DNA of 64,000 nucleotides from Bacteroidota bacterium (GTDB lineage: Bacteria; Bacteroidota; Bacteroidia; Bacteroidales; F082). Positions 1-8,129 of the stretch are shown here, piece after piece. Every line of letters starts with the position of its first letter. Positions within the stretch are counted from its first letter, which is position 1. The translations under genes were made by a program, and so were the position numbers. The DNA is taken from the NCBI GenBank assembly GCA_018830105.1, contig JAHJTC010000016.1, forward strand, positions 124,001-188,000. The letters run 5' to 3'. The notes beneath the pieces were generated by a model. It searched no databases, was not told the origin of the DNA, and saw only the letters and a list, made by a program, of their open reading frames with translations.

Positions 1-112
1 GAACGCATTAAAGCTGAGTTTTCAGATCAGGAAATGCGGTTCAGAAGAGTAAGAAAGAAAGAACAGAAATAGCGGTTTTGAAGGATATTTTTAGCGCGAA
101 GGTGGTGTATAG

Positions 113-270
113 CCCCGGCCCCCATACCCCCGAATTCGGGGGCTTCAGCCCGGACAAGCATCAAGAAAAGGTAAAACTCCCACCACCGAACCTTAACATT
201 CCTTCTCACCGGGCCGAAGCCCCCAACTTTTGGGCCTGCCTGTCTGGCAGACAGGGGTATGGGGGCCGGG
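113..270. repeat. BIME-like palindromic repeat, copy 1
   Basis: Two GC-rich palindromic arms face each other across a spacer of about 55 bases. The left arm contains CCCCCGAATTCGGGGG. The right arm is its near reverse complement, interrupted by a nested palindrome CTGTCTGGCAGACAG. The outer ends are CCCGGCCCCCATACCCC and its inverse. A second copy lies at 361-511 and a half copy at 12975-13015. Open frames across it are low-complexity translations of the repeat and not genes. The arrangement resembles REP/BIME elements; mobility is inferred only. Confidence 0.8.
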
Positions 271-360
271 ACAATAAAACCACCAATCCCACCTAATCTA
301 AAAACGCTTCTCATCAAACCTCAATCTACAACTCTTATTTCTTCGCGAAGCACAGCCGTA

Positions 361-511
361 GCCCCCATACCCCAATTCGGGGGATTCAACCCAATCAATC
401 ATAAAGTAAAGGCAAAATTACCACCATCAAGCCTTCACTTAAATTCTCACCGGGCCGAAGCCCCCAATTTTTGGGCCTGCCTGTCTGGCAGACAGGGGTA
501 TGGGGGCCGGG
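361..511. repeat. BIME-like palindromic repeat, copy 2
   Basis: Second copy of the element at 113-270. The left arm is shorter and decayed (CCCCAATTCGGGGGATTCAACCC). The spacer has the same length class but a different sequence, except for the conserved TTCTCACCGGGCC entry to the right arm. The right arm, including the nested CTGTCTGGCAGACAG palindrome, is almost identical to copy 1. Conserved arms with a diverged spacer point to selection on, or mobilisation of, the arms. Confidence 0.8.
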
Positions 512-650
512 GACAATAATACCACTCACCCAATCCACAGTCAAAAAACTTGTCAACCGATTACTGGTCATGTCAAAAAATCAGCCTGCCTCACTTCTTG
601 ATTTATTTATCTTTAACGTTAATGTAATTTCTTCGAAAACAAAAAGTACT

Positions 651-658
651 TACTTTGC
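651..658 (+). promoter_or_regulatory. -7 promoter element for pfkA
   Basis: TACTTTGC lies 15 bases before the pfkA start. It is one mismatch from the Bacteroidota consensus TAnnTTTG, so the leader would be very short. Confidence 0.4.
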
Positions 659-672
659 AATAAAAATAGATT

Positions 673-1722
673 ATGGCAAAACCAAAACGTATTGGCATAC
701 TTACGGCTGGAGGCGATTGCCCGGGCATCAATGCAGCGATTCGGGGAGTTGGGAAAACCGCCATCGTTCGCCATGGCATGGAGGTGATTGGCATTTCGTC
801 AGGATTTGCAGGGCTTATCACCAAAGAATATGCCCCGCTTACCGAAGATAAACTATCTGGCCTTCTTACTCTTGGAGGTACTATTCTGGGCACCTCGCGC
901 GAAAAGCCCTTTAAGAAAAAAGGCAGCGGATCGCTGGATAAGCCACAACTGATCAAAAGACATTACAAGGAACTTGGCCTGGACTGTCTGGTATGCATTG
1001 GTGGTAACGGCACACAAAAAACCGCCTGGCAGCTAAGCGAGATGGGGCTTAATGTGGTGGGTATTCCAAAAACAATTGACAATGACGTTTTTGGAACGGA
1101 TTTTTCCTTTGGCTTCGATTCGGCCCTGGCCATCGCCACTGATGCCATTGATAGGTTGCACACCACTGCAAACTCGCACAAACGCATTATGGTGATTGAG
1201 GTTATGGGACATCATGCCGGATGGCTGGCGCTTTATGCCGGCATGGCCGGCGGAGGCGATGTTATCCTGATTCCGGAGCTGAAATTTGATGTGAAATCAG
1301 TGAACCGTTATTTGCTGGAACGTGCCGGCAAAATGAAGTCCTATTCCATAGTTGTAGTAGCTGAAGGACTTAGCAGGCCTGTTGAAGAAACTTCTGCTGC
1401 CGATTATGTTTCCAAAATGATCGAAAAGGGCACCGGCGCCGAAACGCGTAAAACCATCCTGGGTTACCTGCAACGGGGGGGCAGTCCTTCGGCTAACGAT
1501 AGAATTTTGGCCACCCGCTTTGGTGCTTATGCGGTTGATCTGATCGCGAGAGGAGATTATGGGAAAATGGTGATAAACAAACAGGGCGAAACATCCTGCA
1601 TGCCGCTAAAAGATGTAGCCGGGAAAACACGCCTGGTGCCCATTGATCATTCCCTGATCAGTAAAGCCAGATCGCTTGATATCTGCATGGGTGACGAATG
1701 TATCACACAAAATAGGAAATAA
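673..1722 (+). CDS. pfkA: 6-phosphofructokinase, G104/K124 (group III-like) type
   Basis: This 349-residue protein should phosphorylate fructose 6-phosphate in glycolysis in the cytoplasm. The nucleotide loop GGDCPG is at residues 13-18, GGNGT at about 110-114, PKTIDND (catalytic Asp) at about 132-138, and VMGHHAG for sugar binding follows. In this family the residue after GGD/N and the residue before TIDND set donor choice. Here they are Gly and Lys, the combination of ATP-using group III enzymes rather than the Asp/Lys pair of PPi enzymes. The usual magnesium-binding Asp of GGDG is Asn, which is unusual and may alter kinetics. The ATG is supported by the upstream promoter-like element. The stop codon overlaps the next start by one base (TAATG), so the two genes are probably coupled. 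Confidence 0.93.
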   Translation: MAKPKRIGILTAGGDCPGINAAIRGVGKTAIVRHGMEVIGISSGFAGLITKEYAPLTEDKLSGLLTLGGTILGTSREKPFKKKGSGSLDKPQLIKRHYKELGLDCLVCIGGNGTQKTAWQLSEMGLNVVGIPKTIDNDVFGTDFSFGFDSALAIATDAIDRLHTTANSHKRIMVIEVMGHHAGWLALYAGMAGGGDVILIPELKFDVKSVNRYLLERAGKMKSYSIVVVAEGLSRPVEETSAADYVSKMIEKGTGAETRKTILGYLQRGGSPSANDRILATRFGAYAVDLIARGDYGKMVINKQGETSCMPLKDVAGKTRLVPIDHSLISKARSLDICMGDECITQNRK

Positions 1723-2144
1723 TGCCTGCTATTTTAATACAAACTGCAGGTGGACTGCTGGCCGGCTTACTGGTGATTGCCGTACTGTTTTCGTGGGTGG
1801 TATTGCTGTCAGGCAGATTCAGGACTAGCTTTATCATGCCCCGGCAACAAGATGATCGCCCTGCCAAAGGACGGGTATGGTTTGTTTTGCAGTCGTTTGC
1901 ACTGCTGTTTGCCGCCTTCATCGTGTTGATGCGGATGGACCAGCTGCTGGAAGGACACCGCGATAACGTAATCGAAAACCTGGTATATGGCGTTTCGGGT
2001 TTGTTGTTCGTGCGGATGCTGGGAGATTTTAAGTATTTCGGTTGGTTTCGCTCACAAACGGCCGGTGAATTTACCACCATCGATCGCAAATGGCTTAGCC
2101 CTTTTGCAACAATTTGTTTTGTGCTCAGCTTGCCGCTGTTGTGA
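1722..2144 (+). CDS. DUF3995-like small integral membrane protein
   Basis: This 140-residue protein has about four hydrophobic segments: near residues 7-30, 52-70, 86-98 and 124-140. The block VRMLGDFKYFGWF, followed by FTTIDRKWLSP, resembles the conserved core of DUF3995 membrane proteins (R-x-x-GDFRYxGFF, then a Dxxx-SP motif). The function of that family is not established. Its start overlaps the pfkA stop by one base, indicating co-transcription and translational coupling with the glycolytic gene. No specific role in sugar metabolism can be inferred from that alone. Confidence 0.7.
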   Translation: MPAILIQTAGGLLAGLLVIAVLFSWVVLLSGRFRTSFIMPRQQDDRPAKGRVWFVLQSFALLFAAFIVLMRMDQLLEGHRDNVIENLVYGVSGLLFVRMLGDFKYFGWFRSQTAGEFTTIDRKWLSPFATICFVLSLPLL

Positions 2145-2241
2145 TTGACGCCCGGGCAGGTATTTAGGAAAACATGAAACTGGGGAATTAACAACGCCTA
2201 AATCTTTGAAGCCTAAGTGTTTCGTGAGTAAAACAACTGCA

Positions 2242-2469
2242 AAAGAAAATCATTGTTGTCCGGTAAAAATTTATTTCGTCCCTGACGACTTATTATTCAT
2301 CATATATAGCTCTCTACCAATATTTTGCCCCTATGGGACAGCCCCGTTAGGGGCGAAATATTGGTAGAACGCAAAAGAACCCCTTATGCATTAAAGTCCC
2401 TAGGGACGCGATATATCAGGGGTTTCATAGTTTTATGTTAAAGTTTACCGGACAACAATGAAAGAAAAT
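2242..2469. mobile_element. MITE-like element with 17-bp terminal inverted repeats and 9-bp target duplication
   Basis: The element proper runs from about 2251 to 2460 (210 bp). Its ends are a perfect 17-bp inverted repeat, CATTGTTGTCCGGTAAA at 2251-2267 and its reverse complement at 2444-2460. It is flanked on both sides by the direct repeat AAAGAAAAT (2242-2250 and 2461-2469), as expected for a 9-bp target site duplication. It encodes no protein. Inside are two hairpins: a 20-bp arm pair at 2314-2333/2348-2367 with one wobble pair, and a second at 2378-2424 centred on the palindrome GTCCCTAGGGAC. A non-autonomous derivative of an insertion sequence is the best reading. The parent family is not identifiable here. 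Confidence 0.8.
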
Positions 2470-2493
2470 CTAAAATAAACCGATATTGATACA

Positions 2494-2526
2494 AAAAAAA
2501 GGCTGCCCGATTCGGACAGCCTTTTA
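2494..2526 (-). terminator. Intrinsic terminator of the 2547 gene
   Basis: The stem AAGGCTG/CAGCCTT is followed, in the minus direction, by a run of eight U residues (A-run at about 2493-2500). Confidence 0.8.
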
Positions 2527-2546
2527 GTTTATTTGTTCAAGAATGC

Positions 2547-4407
2547 TTAGTCGATCATCAACTTTTTAGCAACCACATCATTGCCAGCTTTCACTTTAAC
2601 AAAGTAAATACCAGCATCAAAGCTGCTTACATCAAGTTTGAGGTTATGCATTCCGGCATAATTCAAATTCATGCTGTTGGTGTAAACAACCTGTCCGAGC
2701 ATATTTACAAGGCTCATCTCAACCTTAGTAGGTTTGTCAACATTTACAATTACATTGGCAGTTGTAGAAGCAGGATTAGGATTAATCTGCTCAAGGCCTA
2801 CAATATTTGCAGGAGCTTCGTTGATACCAACTACAGTAGCAACAGGCAAATGCACAATATTGTTATCTACAACACCATGATCTTCATGAAGCGAATTAAT
2901 ACCAGGAGCATTGTCAGTTTGATATACTAAATGCAACTTATCAGTAACATTAGCAGCTACAGATGGGTAAACACACTCACTAAAGATATGGAATACATCA
3001 CCGGTAAGGTCAGTATATTCGCTCCAGGTTTGGCCATAATCTTCTGAAAAACGCATCCAGATATGACGGTAGTTAAACTCTTCGGTATTAAATCCAAGGG
3101 TTAGGCCGGAGTAGAAAGCATACAAAATCTGGCTATTATAATCGAAAGCAAGCTGTGCCATCGTGGTGAGTGAACCCTGATAAGTAGGTGTACCTATAAT
3201 AGTATCGCCAGCATCGTTGTCCTGCACTTCAGCTAGCAAATACATTGGATCCATTACTAATGAAGGATTCAAAATATCACTGCCCACAGAAACACTATCC
3301 ATAGCAGGCATAGTTTCGTTCCAGTACAGCAACCCATTGGTATAAGGATAAAAGCTTGTTTGACCGCCACCACCATCGCCAGTATGCATCATGCGGCCTG
3401 ATGCGACATGAACCCTGTTTAAATCATCAATAACAATTGAATGATATCCATCTGTTCCACCATGACGGGGCATTACATACGAGTTATCAAATAATGGGTC
3501 AGGTGATTCATAAAAGGTTAAACGTTCCCAGGTGTCGCCATTGTCTTCCGACTTCATTACCACACCATCTGCTACAGATGCTGCAACAACAAAAGCAATG
3601 GTTTCTCCTCTGGGATCTGCCCAATTATAGTCATCACCACGAATACCAACAAATTCGTCAGCGCTAATGCCATCAAGTATTACATTTTCAGGATCCCAGG
3701 TTTGACCACCATCGAAAGAACGGCTGTAAAGCAAGGCGCCATCAAGGCCTTCATACACACTACCTCCACTGAGTTCATTTGGAACAACAGCGATAACATG
3801 GATAATGTCATTAAATTCGCCTGTGGTTATCATGCGAGGCCACAATAAATCTTCGTGTCCGACAGGACCCACCAGATAAAAATTGCTCCAGTCACCTTCA
3901 CCTTTATTTTCACGCCAGCTAAATAATAGACCGTCAGTACCGCCTGTATGGGTACATACAATTTCGCCATTTTCGCCATAAGGCTGATAACTTGGCCAGC
4001 CTGTACGCACAGGCTCAATGCGTTGTGTGGGTTCAGGCCCCCAGGCTGTACCATCGAAATAGTTGTAGCCTGTTCCTCGATCCGCATAATTAGGATCTAT
4101 CTCACCTCTGATCCACACGGCACTTATTGTTCCATCTTCGTGCACATGGATGCGTCGCTGCATGCTGGAGTTTGTCTGCAAATCGTAGCGGGTGCCACCA
4201 ATTACAATATCCGATGCTTTTATTGTTGATACAAAAGGATTTGTTTCACCTTCATAAGTATTCGGGATATCCCTCAGTGCCTCCTGCCTTACAGCAGTAA
4301 TCTTACCTAAACGTTCACTTTGCTTTTGCAAAGCACTTTGCGCCAGCAGGCTGCTTCCTGCAATTAACAACACACCAAAAAAAAAGTAGAGTTTTTTTCA
4401 TCTGCAT
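2547..4407 (-). CDS. T9SS-secreted Asp-box (BNR) protein with a frameshifted signal peptide
   Basis: The body is 608 residues from a GTG at 4373. It carries Asp-box motifs (SFDGGQTW, SEDNGDTW, SEDYGQTW) typical of sialidase-like beta-propellers. A C-terminal type IX sorting domain begins near INPNPAS and ends MID. Secretion to the cell surface is therefore expected; no catalytic activity can be assigned. The natural start is ATG at 4407 (MQMKK), as in the paralogue at 5608. The coding strand then has nine T residues (4377-4385), which throws the frame by one. With eight T residues the start would read MQMKKTLLFFGVLLIAGS, a perfect signal peptide. As written, translation from 4407 stops after about 30 codons. 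This is either an assembly or homopolymer error or a phase-variable tract. Confidence 0.8.
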
Positions 4408-4445
4408 AAAATTTAGTTTAATTTGAAAATTTCCTATTCATCGTA

Positions 4446-4453
4446 CAAATATA
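4446..4453 (-). promoter_or_regulatory. -7 promoter element upstream of the 4407 start
   Basis: TATATTTG on the minus strand matches TAnnTTTG exactly. It lies about 40 bases before ATG 4407, which supports 4407 rather than 4373 as the ancestral start. Confidence 0.6.
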
Positions 4454-4470
4454 CATCTTTTAGAAAAGAT

Positions 4471-4500
4471 AAAAAAAACCGCCTCGTAAGCACGAGGCGA
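4471..4500 (-). terminator. Intrinsic terminator without an obvious upstream gene
   Basis: The stem GCCTCGT/ACGAGGC (4481-4487, 4492-4498) has a four-base loop and is followed in the minus direction by eight U residues. No convincing minus-strand gene ends just before it. It may be a relic or may end an unrecognised small transcript from 4500-5050. Confidence 0.65.
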
Positions 4501-5050
4501 TTTTAGATAAAATTCATAATATTTTATTAATCACTCTCAAAAGTACAATTTTTAGCTAATTTTTAAACGATCTAAATTAGTTCTTTTGATTGTTGCTTTG
4601 CAAACGATACAACAATATCAAAAAATTACATTTTTCATAACGCTGAATAATTAACATGCATAAAATTTAAAAGGGTTCAATGCAGATTAAGTTTTAAGGA
4701 CATTTAAATAGTTGCCGACACAATGAATTTTGAAGCAGATTCTTCCTTAAAGTAGTTACTAAGCCCAACTGATTATCAAAGATGTTTTTAGGGATTTTGC
4801 GTGCAGTATGAAAAAAAAATTATAAATTTGCTACTAACAAACAAGAAAACAATCAATGTATCTGACAATCAGCACATTACCCCCCCCACAGCACATACTA
4901 AGGTATTTTGCTTTATTTACCTGGTAAAGTATTTCCTTAAACTTTGGTTTTATGCGTTTTCTTGGTCGGTTTTATATCGTCATCAATTTGTGCCTTATTG
5001 CACAACAAAACATATCTTTTGGCTAGGTAAGAATAAATTTGATCGATTTG
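4501..5050. other. AT-rich intergenic region with no recognised gene
   Basis: About 550 bases, strongly AT-rich compared with neighbouring genes. One plus-strand open frame of 87 codons (4801-5064) has no ribosome site, signal peptide or family resemblance and is probably chance. A run of eight C residues occurs near 4880. No RNA gene was recognised. Confidence 0.5.
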
Positions 5051-5082
5051 TGCCACCTCGGTAATTATTATTTGAGGTGGCA
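5051..5082 (+). promoter_or_regulatory. Stem-loop in the leader of the 5132 gene
   Basis: TGCCACCTC (5051-5059) and GAGGTGGCA (5074-5082) form a perfect 9-bp stem with a 14-base AT-rich loop, about 50 bases before the start codon. There is no U-run directly after it, so it looks more like a leader structure than a terminator. Its role is unknown. Confidence 0.5.
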
Positions 5083-5131
5083 TATTTCGCTTTAAATCAA
5101 ATAATTAAATATCTTTTAAAATTTGAAACAG

Positions 5132-5527
5132 ATGAAAACTCTAAAATTAATCGTGTCTACTGTCTTAATTATAGTTATGTTCAATTCAACAGGAATTGCA
5201 GACGATAAAAAGCCAGCTGGTATTAAAGTTTATGTGGAAGTATCTAATTTTCCATATTTAACTACAATTACAAATGCTACATTAACGATAAGTGGCAATG
5301 GTGCATTTACTGATGTAGTACAAAATATTACGTTAAATCCTTATACTCTGAACGAGATTGTTGTGAATATTGACACCGATAGTTATACTGGAGTGCTAAC
5401 AGCAAAAGTTAACTATAGACAGAGTGGATGTATGTATGAAGGCATTAAAAGTCAACAAGGAACTTTTACTGTTGGAAACAGCTATACATTGCCAATTAAC
5501 TCACATTCTGTACTTTCTTGTTTCTAA
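5132..5527 (+). CDS. Small secreted protein of unknown function
   Basis: This 131-residue protein starts at ATG 5132 (MKTLKLIVS), with a clear signal peptide ending near residue 22 (GIADD). An in-frame TTG nine bases upstream is less likely. The mature part is about 105 residues of alternating polar and hydrophobic stretches, suggesting a small beta-sandwich. It has one internal Cys (SGCMYEG) and one at the very C-terminus (SVLSCF) that could form a disulfide. No family was recognised. It lies on the plus strand between minus-strand T9SS cargo genes and converges on the gene at 5608 through a shared terminator. It has no T9SS sorting domain, so it would be periplasmic or exported by another route. 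Confidence 0.7.
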   Translation: MKTLKLIVSTVLIIVMFNSTGIADDKKPAGIKVYVEVSNFPYLTTITNATLTISGNGAFTDVVQNITLNPYTLNEIVVNIDTDSYTGVLTAKVNYRQSGCMYEGIKSQQGTFTVGNSYTLPINSHSVLSCF

Positions 5528-5559
5528 GCACTTAATATAAGAAAGAATAATACGAAAAA

Positions 5560-5590
5560 AGAGGATGGTCTATTAAAGCCATCCTCTTTC
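5560..5590. terminator. Bidirectional terminator between convergent genes
   Basis: The stem AGAGGATGG/CCATCCTCT (5560-5568, 5579-5587) has A residues before it and a short T-run after it, serving both the 5132 gene and the 5608 gene. Confidence 0.8.
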
Positions 5591-5607
5591 TATAAATAAA
5601 CTAAAAT

Positions 5608-7608
5608 TTACTGCACAATCATTTTGCGGGTAACTTTATCGGCACCAGCTTCAACAGTGTAGAAATATACGCCTGTTGGCAGCTCGTCGGCGCTGATGGT
5701 CATGGTAAAGCTTCCGGCTGTTTTGTATCCATAATCTTTAACCAAAACTTTTTGTCCGGTGATATTGTAAACCTCCAGATTAAGGTTGCTTCCCTGTTTC
5801 AGGCTAACCGTTACATTGGTTTCGTTGCTGAAAGGATTTGGGAAGTTCTGTCCAACTTCAACAGCTGAAACAGCGGCAATTTCTTCATTACCAACAACAC
5901 AAAAGTCTGCATCAGTAAAGTAGAAATCTTTGATATACTTAAACTGGGTTGGATCTATATCACTTCCATCTTGCAATGCCTGATAAACCATCGGGATATA
6001 ATAATTTCCATCCACTTCGCGGGTATTCGGTGAAACACAAACAAAAGTTGCATTCCACATTCCTTCGGAGAAAAGGGTTACATTCGTTGGTTCAGGATTA
6101 TCCTCAACGCATGTAAGATCAGCACTTCCCCATACATTAGGTTTCATACCACGTGCATAAACATTAGGACGACTGTTATCCTCCTGATCTTCCAAATCAG
6201 TATCGTTCCAGCTTACAAAAATCGTTTCACGGTCTTCACTGGCTGTGATTTGAATACGGTTGTCATCGCTGATATCACCCCAAGTTCCGCGAAACTGAAG
6301 GAGACTTCCCATTTTTATTGCATGCCATGTTTCGCCGCCATCTGTTGTATAAATGTCATAAGCGCCAAGTATGTTCTGCACACCTGTTGTGATTGAATAG
6401 GCAGTCTCGGCAGTAATTCCAATTACTACAGCAATATGAAGGTTGCCATCTGCATCAACAATAATGTCATGATCAAAAGCAGTTGTATAAGGAATTTCTT
6501 CACGTGTTGGAAGAGGTTCTTCATAAAGTTCTGCAATTTGCTCGTCAGTCAGCAAATCATAAACAATACCTTCTAAACCTTCAGGACCACCAAGTTGGAT
6601 TCCACCGAGTTCATCCCAGCTTAAACCACCATCAGTAGTTTTATAAATAACAGGATATAATCCCTTAAAACCACTAATAGCTTCGGCACTTCCGTCATCC
6701 GAAAGCACGCTGATATAGCCAGTTTCTCCACCTGATCCAAAAGCTACTTTTACATCAGACGGTGAACCTAATTCAGGGTCAGCAAAATGATCAATTAATT
6801 GTTGTTCATAAATGATATCTTCTTCACTTTCAGACCATTCACCTATCTCCAGAATAATACTGTTCTGAAAAATGTCAGCGGCTAGATCGTGATTTAAATC
6901 TGTAACATAAACGGTTCCGTTTTCTGAAATTTCAAACCCTGAGGGCAACAACTGATAGACATCTGGTGGTGAAGATTGTAAATTTTTTGTATTTACAGCC
7001 GGATCGCCCATATTTGCTACACCATAGCTATAGCCTCCCCAGCCATCATTGGTTCCTTCAAGATTAGGTGCAAAAAAGACCAACCAGGATTCATCTGGAT
7101 CAGCATTAGCATTTGGATTGAATATCCCCATGCTTGGATATCGCGCAGCATCAGTATAATACTCTCCACCTGCATTTTCAGTGGCTTCATAGATTTCAGT
7201 ATCATTGGTCCAGGTTTCTCCGCCATCAAGAGAAAAGTCAAAACCAAGGTCGCCACTGTATCCGCCCGGATCGCCGGCACCACCCATGCGATGTAAATTT
7301 GCTACAGCATTCAAATCTCTATCGTACCAAACCATTGAACGTGTGCCAGCATAGTAACCATAAGCATTGGCTGAAGTTCCAATATCAATGATAGAAACAA
7401 TATTGGTATTCTTGTTTGGAGGTAATACAGGGAGGTCTTCTTGCTGTGAAGCAGGAACTGTTGAAGGTTTAATAGGATCGATAGTTAAAGCATGATTGAA
7501 CTTCTTCATGCTTTTCAGGTTTTCATTTTGTTTCAGACTTTGCGCCAGCAGGCCGCTTCCCGCAATTAACAAAGCACCACAAGTAAGTAGAATTTTTTTC
7601 ATCTGCAT
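5608..7608 (-). CDS. T9SS-secreted Asp-box (BNR) protein, paralogue A
   Basis: This 666-residue protein has a signal peptide (MQMKKILLTCGALLIAGS) and Asp-box motifs SLDGGETW, TTDGGLSW and TTDGGETW. Its C-terminal type IX sorting domain begins near QNFPNPFSNETN and ends KMIVQ. It should be carried across the outer membrane by the T9SS and released or anchored at the surface. Two paralogues of 674 residues lie at 8130 and 10291 and share blocks such as IGTSANAYGY, HRMGGAGDPGGYSGDLG, YYTDAARYP and ATFVCVS. No enzymatic motif or known domain beyond the propeller-type repeats was seen, so the ligand or substrate is unknown. A separate TAnnTTTG promoter precedes it. Confidence 0.85.
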   Translation of the reverse strand: MQMKKILLTCGALLIAGSGLLAQSLKQNENLKSMKKFNHALTIDPIKPSTVPASQQEDLPVLPPNKNTNIVSIIDIGTSANAYGYYAGTRSMVWYDRDLNAVANLHRMGGAGDPGGYSGDLGFDFSLDGGETWTNDTEIYEATENAGGEYYTDAARYPSMGIFNPNANADPDESWLVFFAPNLEGTNDGWGGYSYGVANMGDPAVNTKNLQSSPPDVYQLLPSGFEISENGTVYVTDLNHDLAADIFQNSIILEIGEWSESEEDIIYEQQLIDHFADPELGSPSDVKVAFGSGGETGYISVLSDDGSAEAISGFKGLYPVIYKTTDGGLSWDELGGIQLGGPEGLEGIVYDLLTDEQIAELYEEPLPTREEIPYTTAFDHDIIVDADGNLHIAVVIGITAETAYSITTGVQNILGAYDIYTTDGGETWHAIKMGSLLQFRGTWGDISDDNRIQITASEDRETIFVSWNDTDLEDQEDNSRPNVYARGMKPNVWGSADLTCVEDNPEPTNVTLFSEGMWNATFVCVSPNTREVDGNYYIPMVYQALQDGSDIDPTQFKYIKDFYFTDADFCVVGNEEIAAVSAVEVGQNFPNPFSNETNVTVSLKQGSNLNLEVYNITGQKVLVKDYGYKTAGSFTMTISADELPTGVYFYTVEAGADKVTRKMIVQ

Positions 7609-7653
7609 AAAATTTAGTTAGTTAATATTTAAAAATTGTTGTTGTTGAAGTTA

Positions 7654-7661
7654 CAAATATA
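7654..7661 (-). promoter_or_regulatory. -7 promoter element of paralogue A
   Basis: TATATTTG on the minus strand, about 46 bases before the start codon. Confidence 0.6.
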
Positions 7662-7683
7662 GTGTTTTTGAATTGAACACAAA

Positions 7684-7711
7684 AAAAACCGCTCAAATTT
7701 GAGCGGTTTTT
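7684..7711. terminator. Palindromic terminator after the 7739 gene
   Basis: The perfect palindrome CCGCTCAAATTTGAGCGG is flanked by A-runs and T-runs. It would terminate the minus-strand 10154-7739 transcript. Confidence 0.85.
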
Positions 7712-7738
7712 TACTTTAAAACTCATAAGCTTTTGTGC

Positions 7739-8113
7739 CTAATCATTTGAAGTTCCATCTGATAAATATACATTAAGCTGAATTGGCGACCAATTACTCC
7801 AATGCCAGGTACCACCAAAACAACCTACCGGTAAAGTAGTAACACCTTCGCAATCATACTCTATTCCAGGACAAATGGATCCTGTGCCAGTTCCGGCAAT
7901 AAAGAAATTGTAAGTATCAGTACCTGTATAGTCTTGATACATTATATCACCATTAACATTAATCTTAACTTGTATATTATCACATTCTGACAATAATTCT
8001 GTATTGTGAACTGTTACAACAACCTTTTTTTGAGGTGCTTTTTCTAAGAACGTAAATGAACTTAGAACAATTAAAGCAACAATCGCAACTGATAGAATTC
8101 TAATTTTTTTCAT
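7739..8113 (-). CDS. Small secreted protein downstream of a T9SS cargo gene
   Basis: This 124-residue protein starts at ATG 8113 (MKKIRILSV); the longer TTG-initiated frame to 8140 would run into the preceding gene. The signal peptide reaches about residue 22. The mature part has four Cys residues (SECDN, SICPG, EYDCEG, VGCFGG), compatible with disulfides in an exported protein, and a Trp-rich segment, GTWHWSNWSP. No family was recognised and there is no sorting domain. It begins 16 bases after the stop of paralogue B, has no visible promoter of its own, and is followed by a strong terminator. It is therefore most likely the second gene of a two-gene operon with that cargo protein. Confidence 0.7.
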   Translation of the reverse strand: MKKIRILSVAIVALIVLSSFTFLEKAPQKKVVVTVHNTELLSECDNIQVKINVNGDIMYQDYTGTDTYNFFIAGTGTGSICPGIEYDCEGVTTLPVGCFGGTWHWSNWSPIQLNVYLSDGTSND

Positions 8114-8129
8114 ATTTCGATACTTTTTA

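Noticed and set aside
27..519. Overlapping open frames on both strands of up to 96 codons
   Set aside because: They are translations of the palindromic repeats, rich in Pro, Gly and Arg, with no start signals.
4801..5064. 87-codon plus-strand frame
   Set aside because: No ribosome site, no family resemblance, odd composition, and it runs into the leader hairpin of the next gene.
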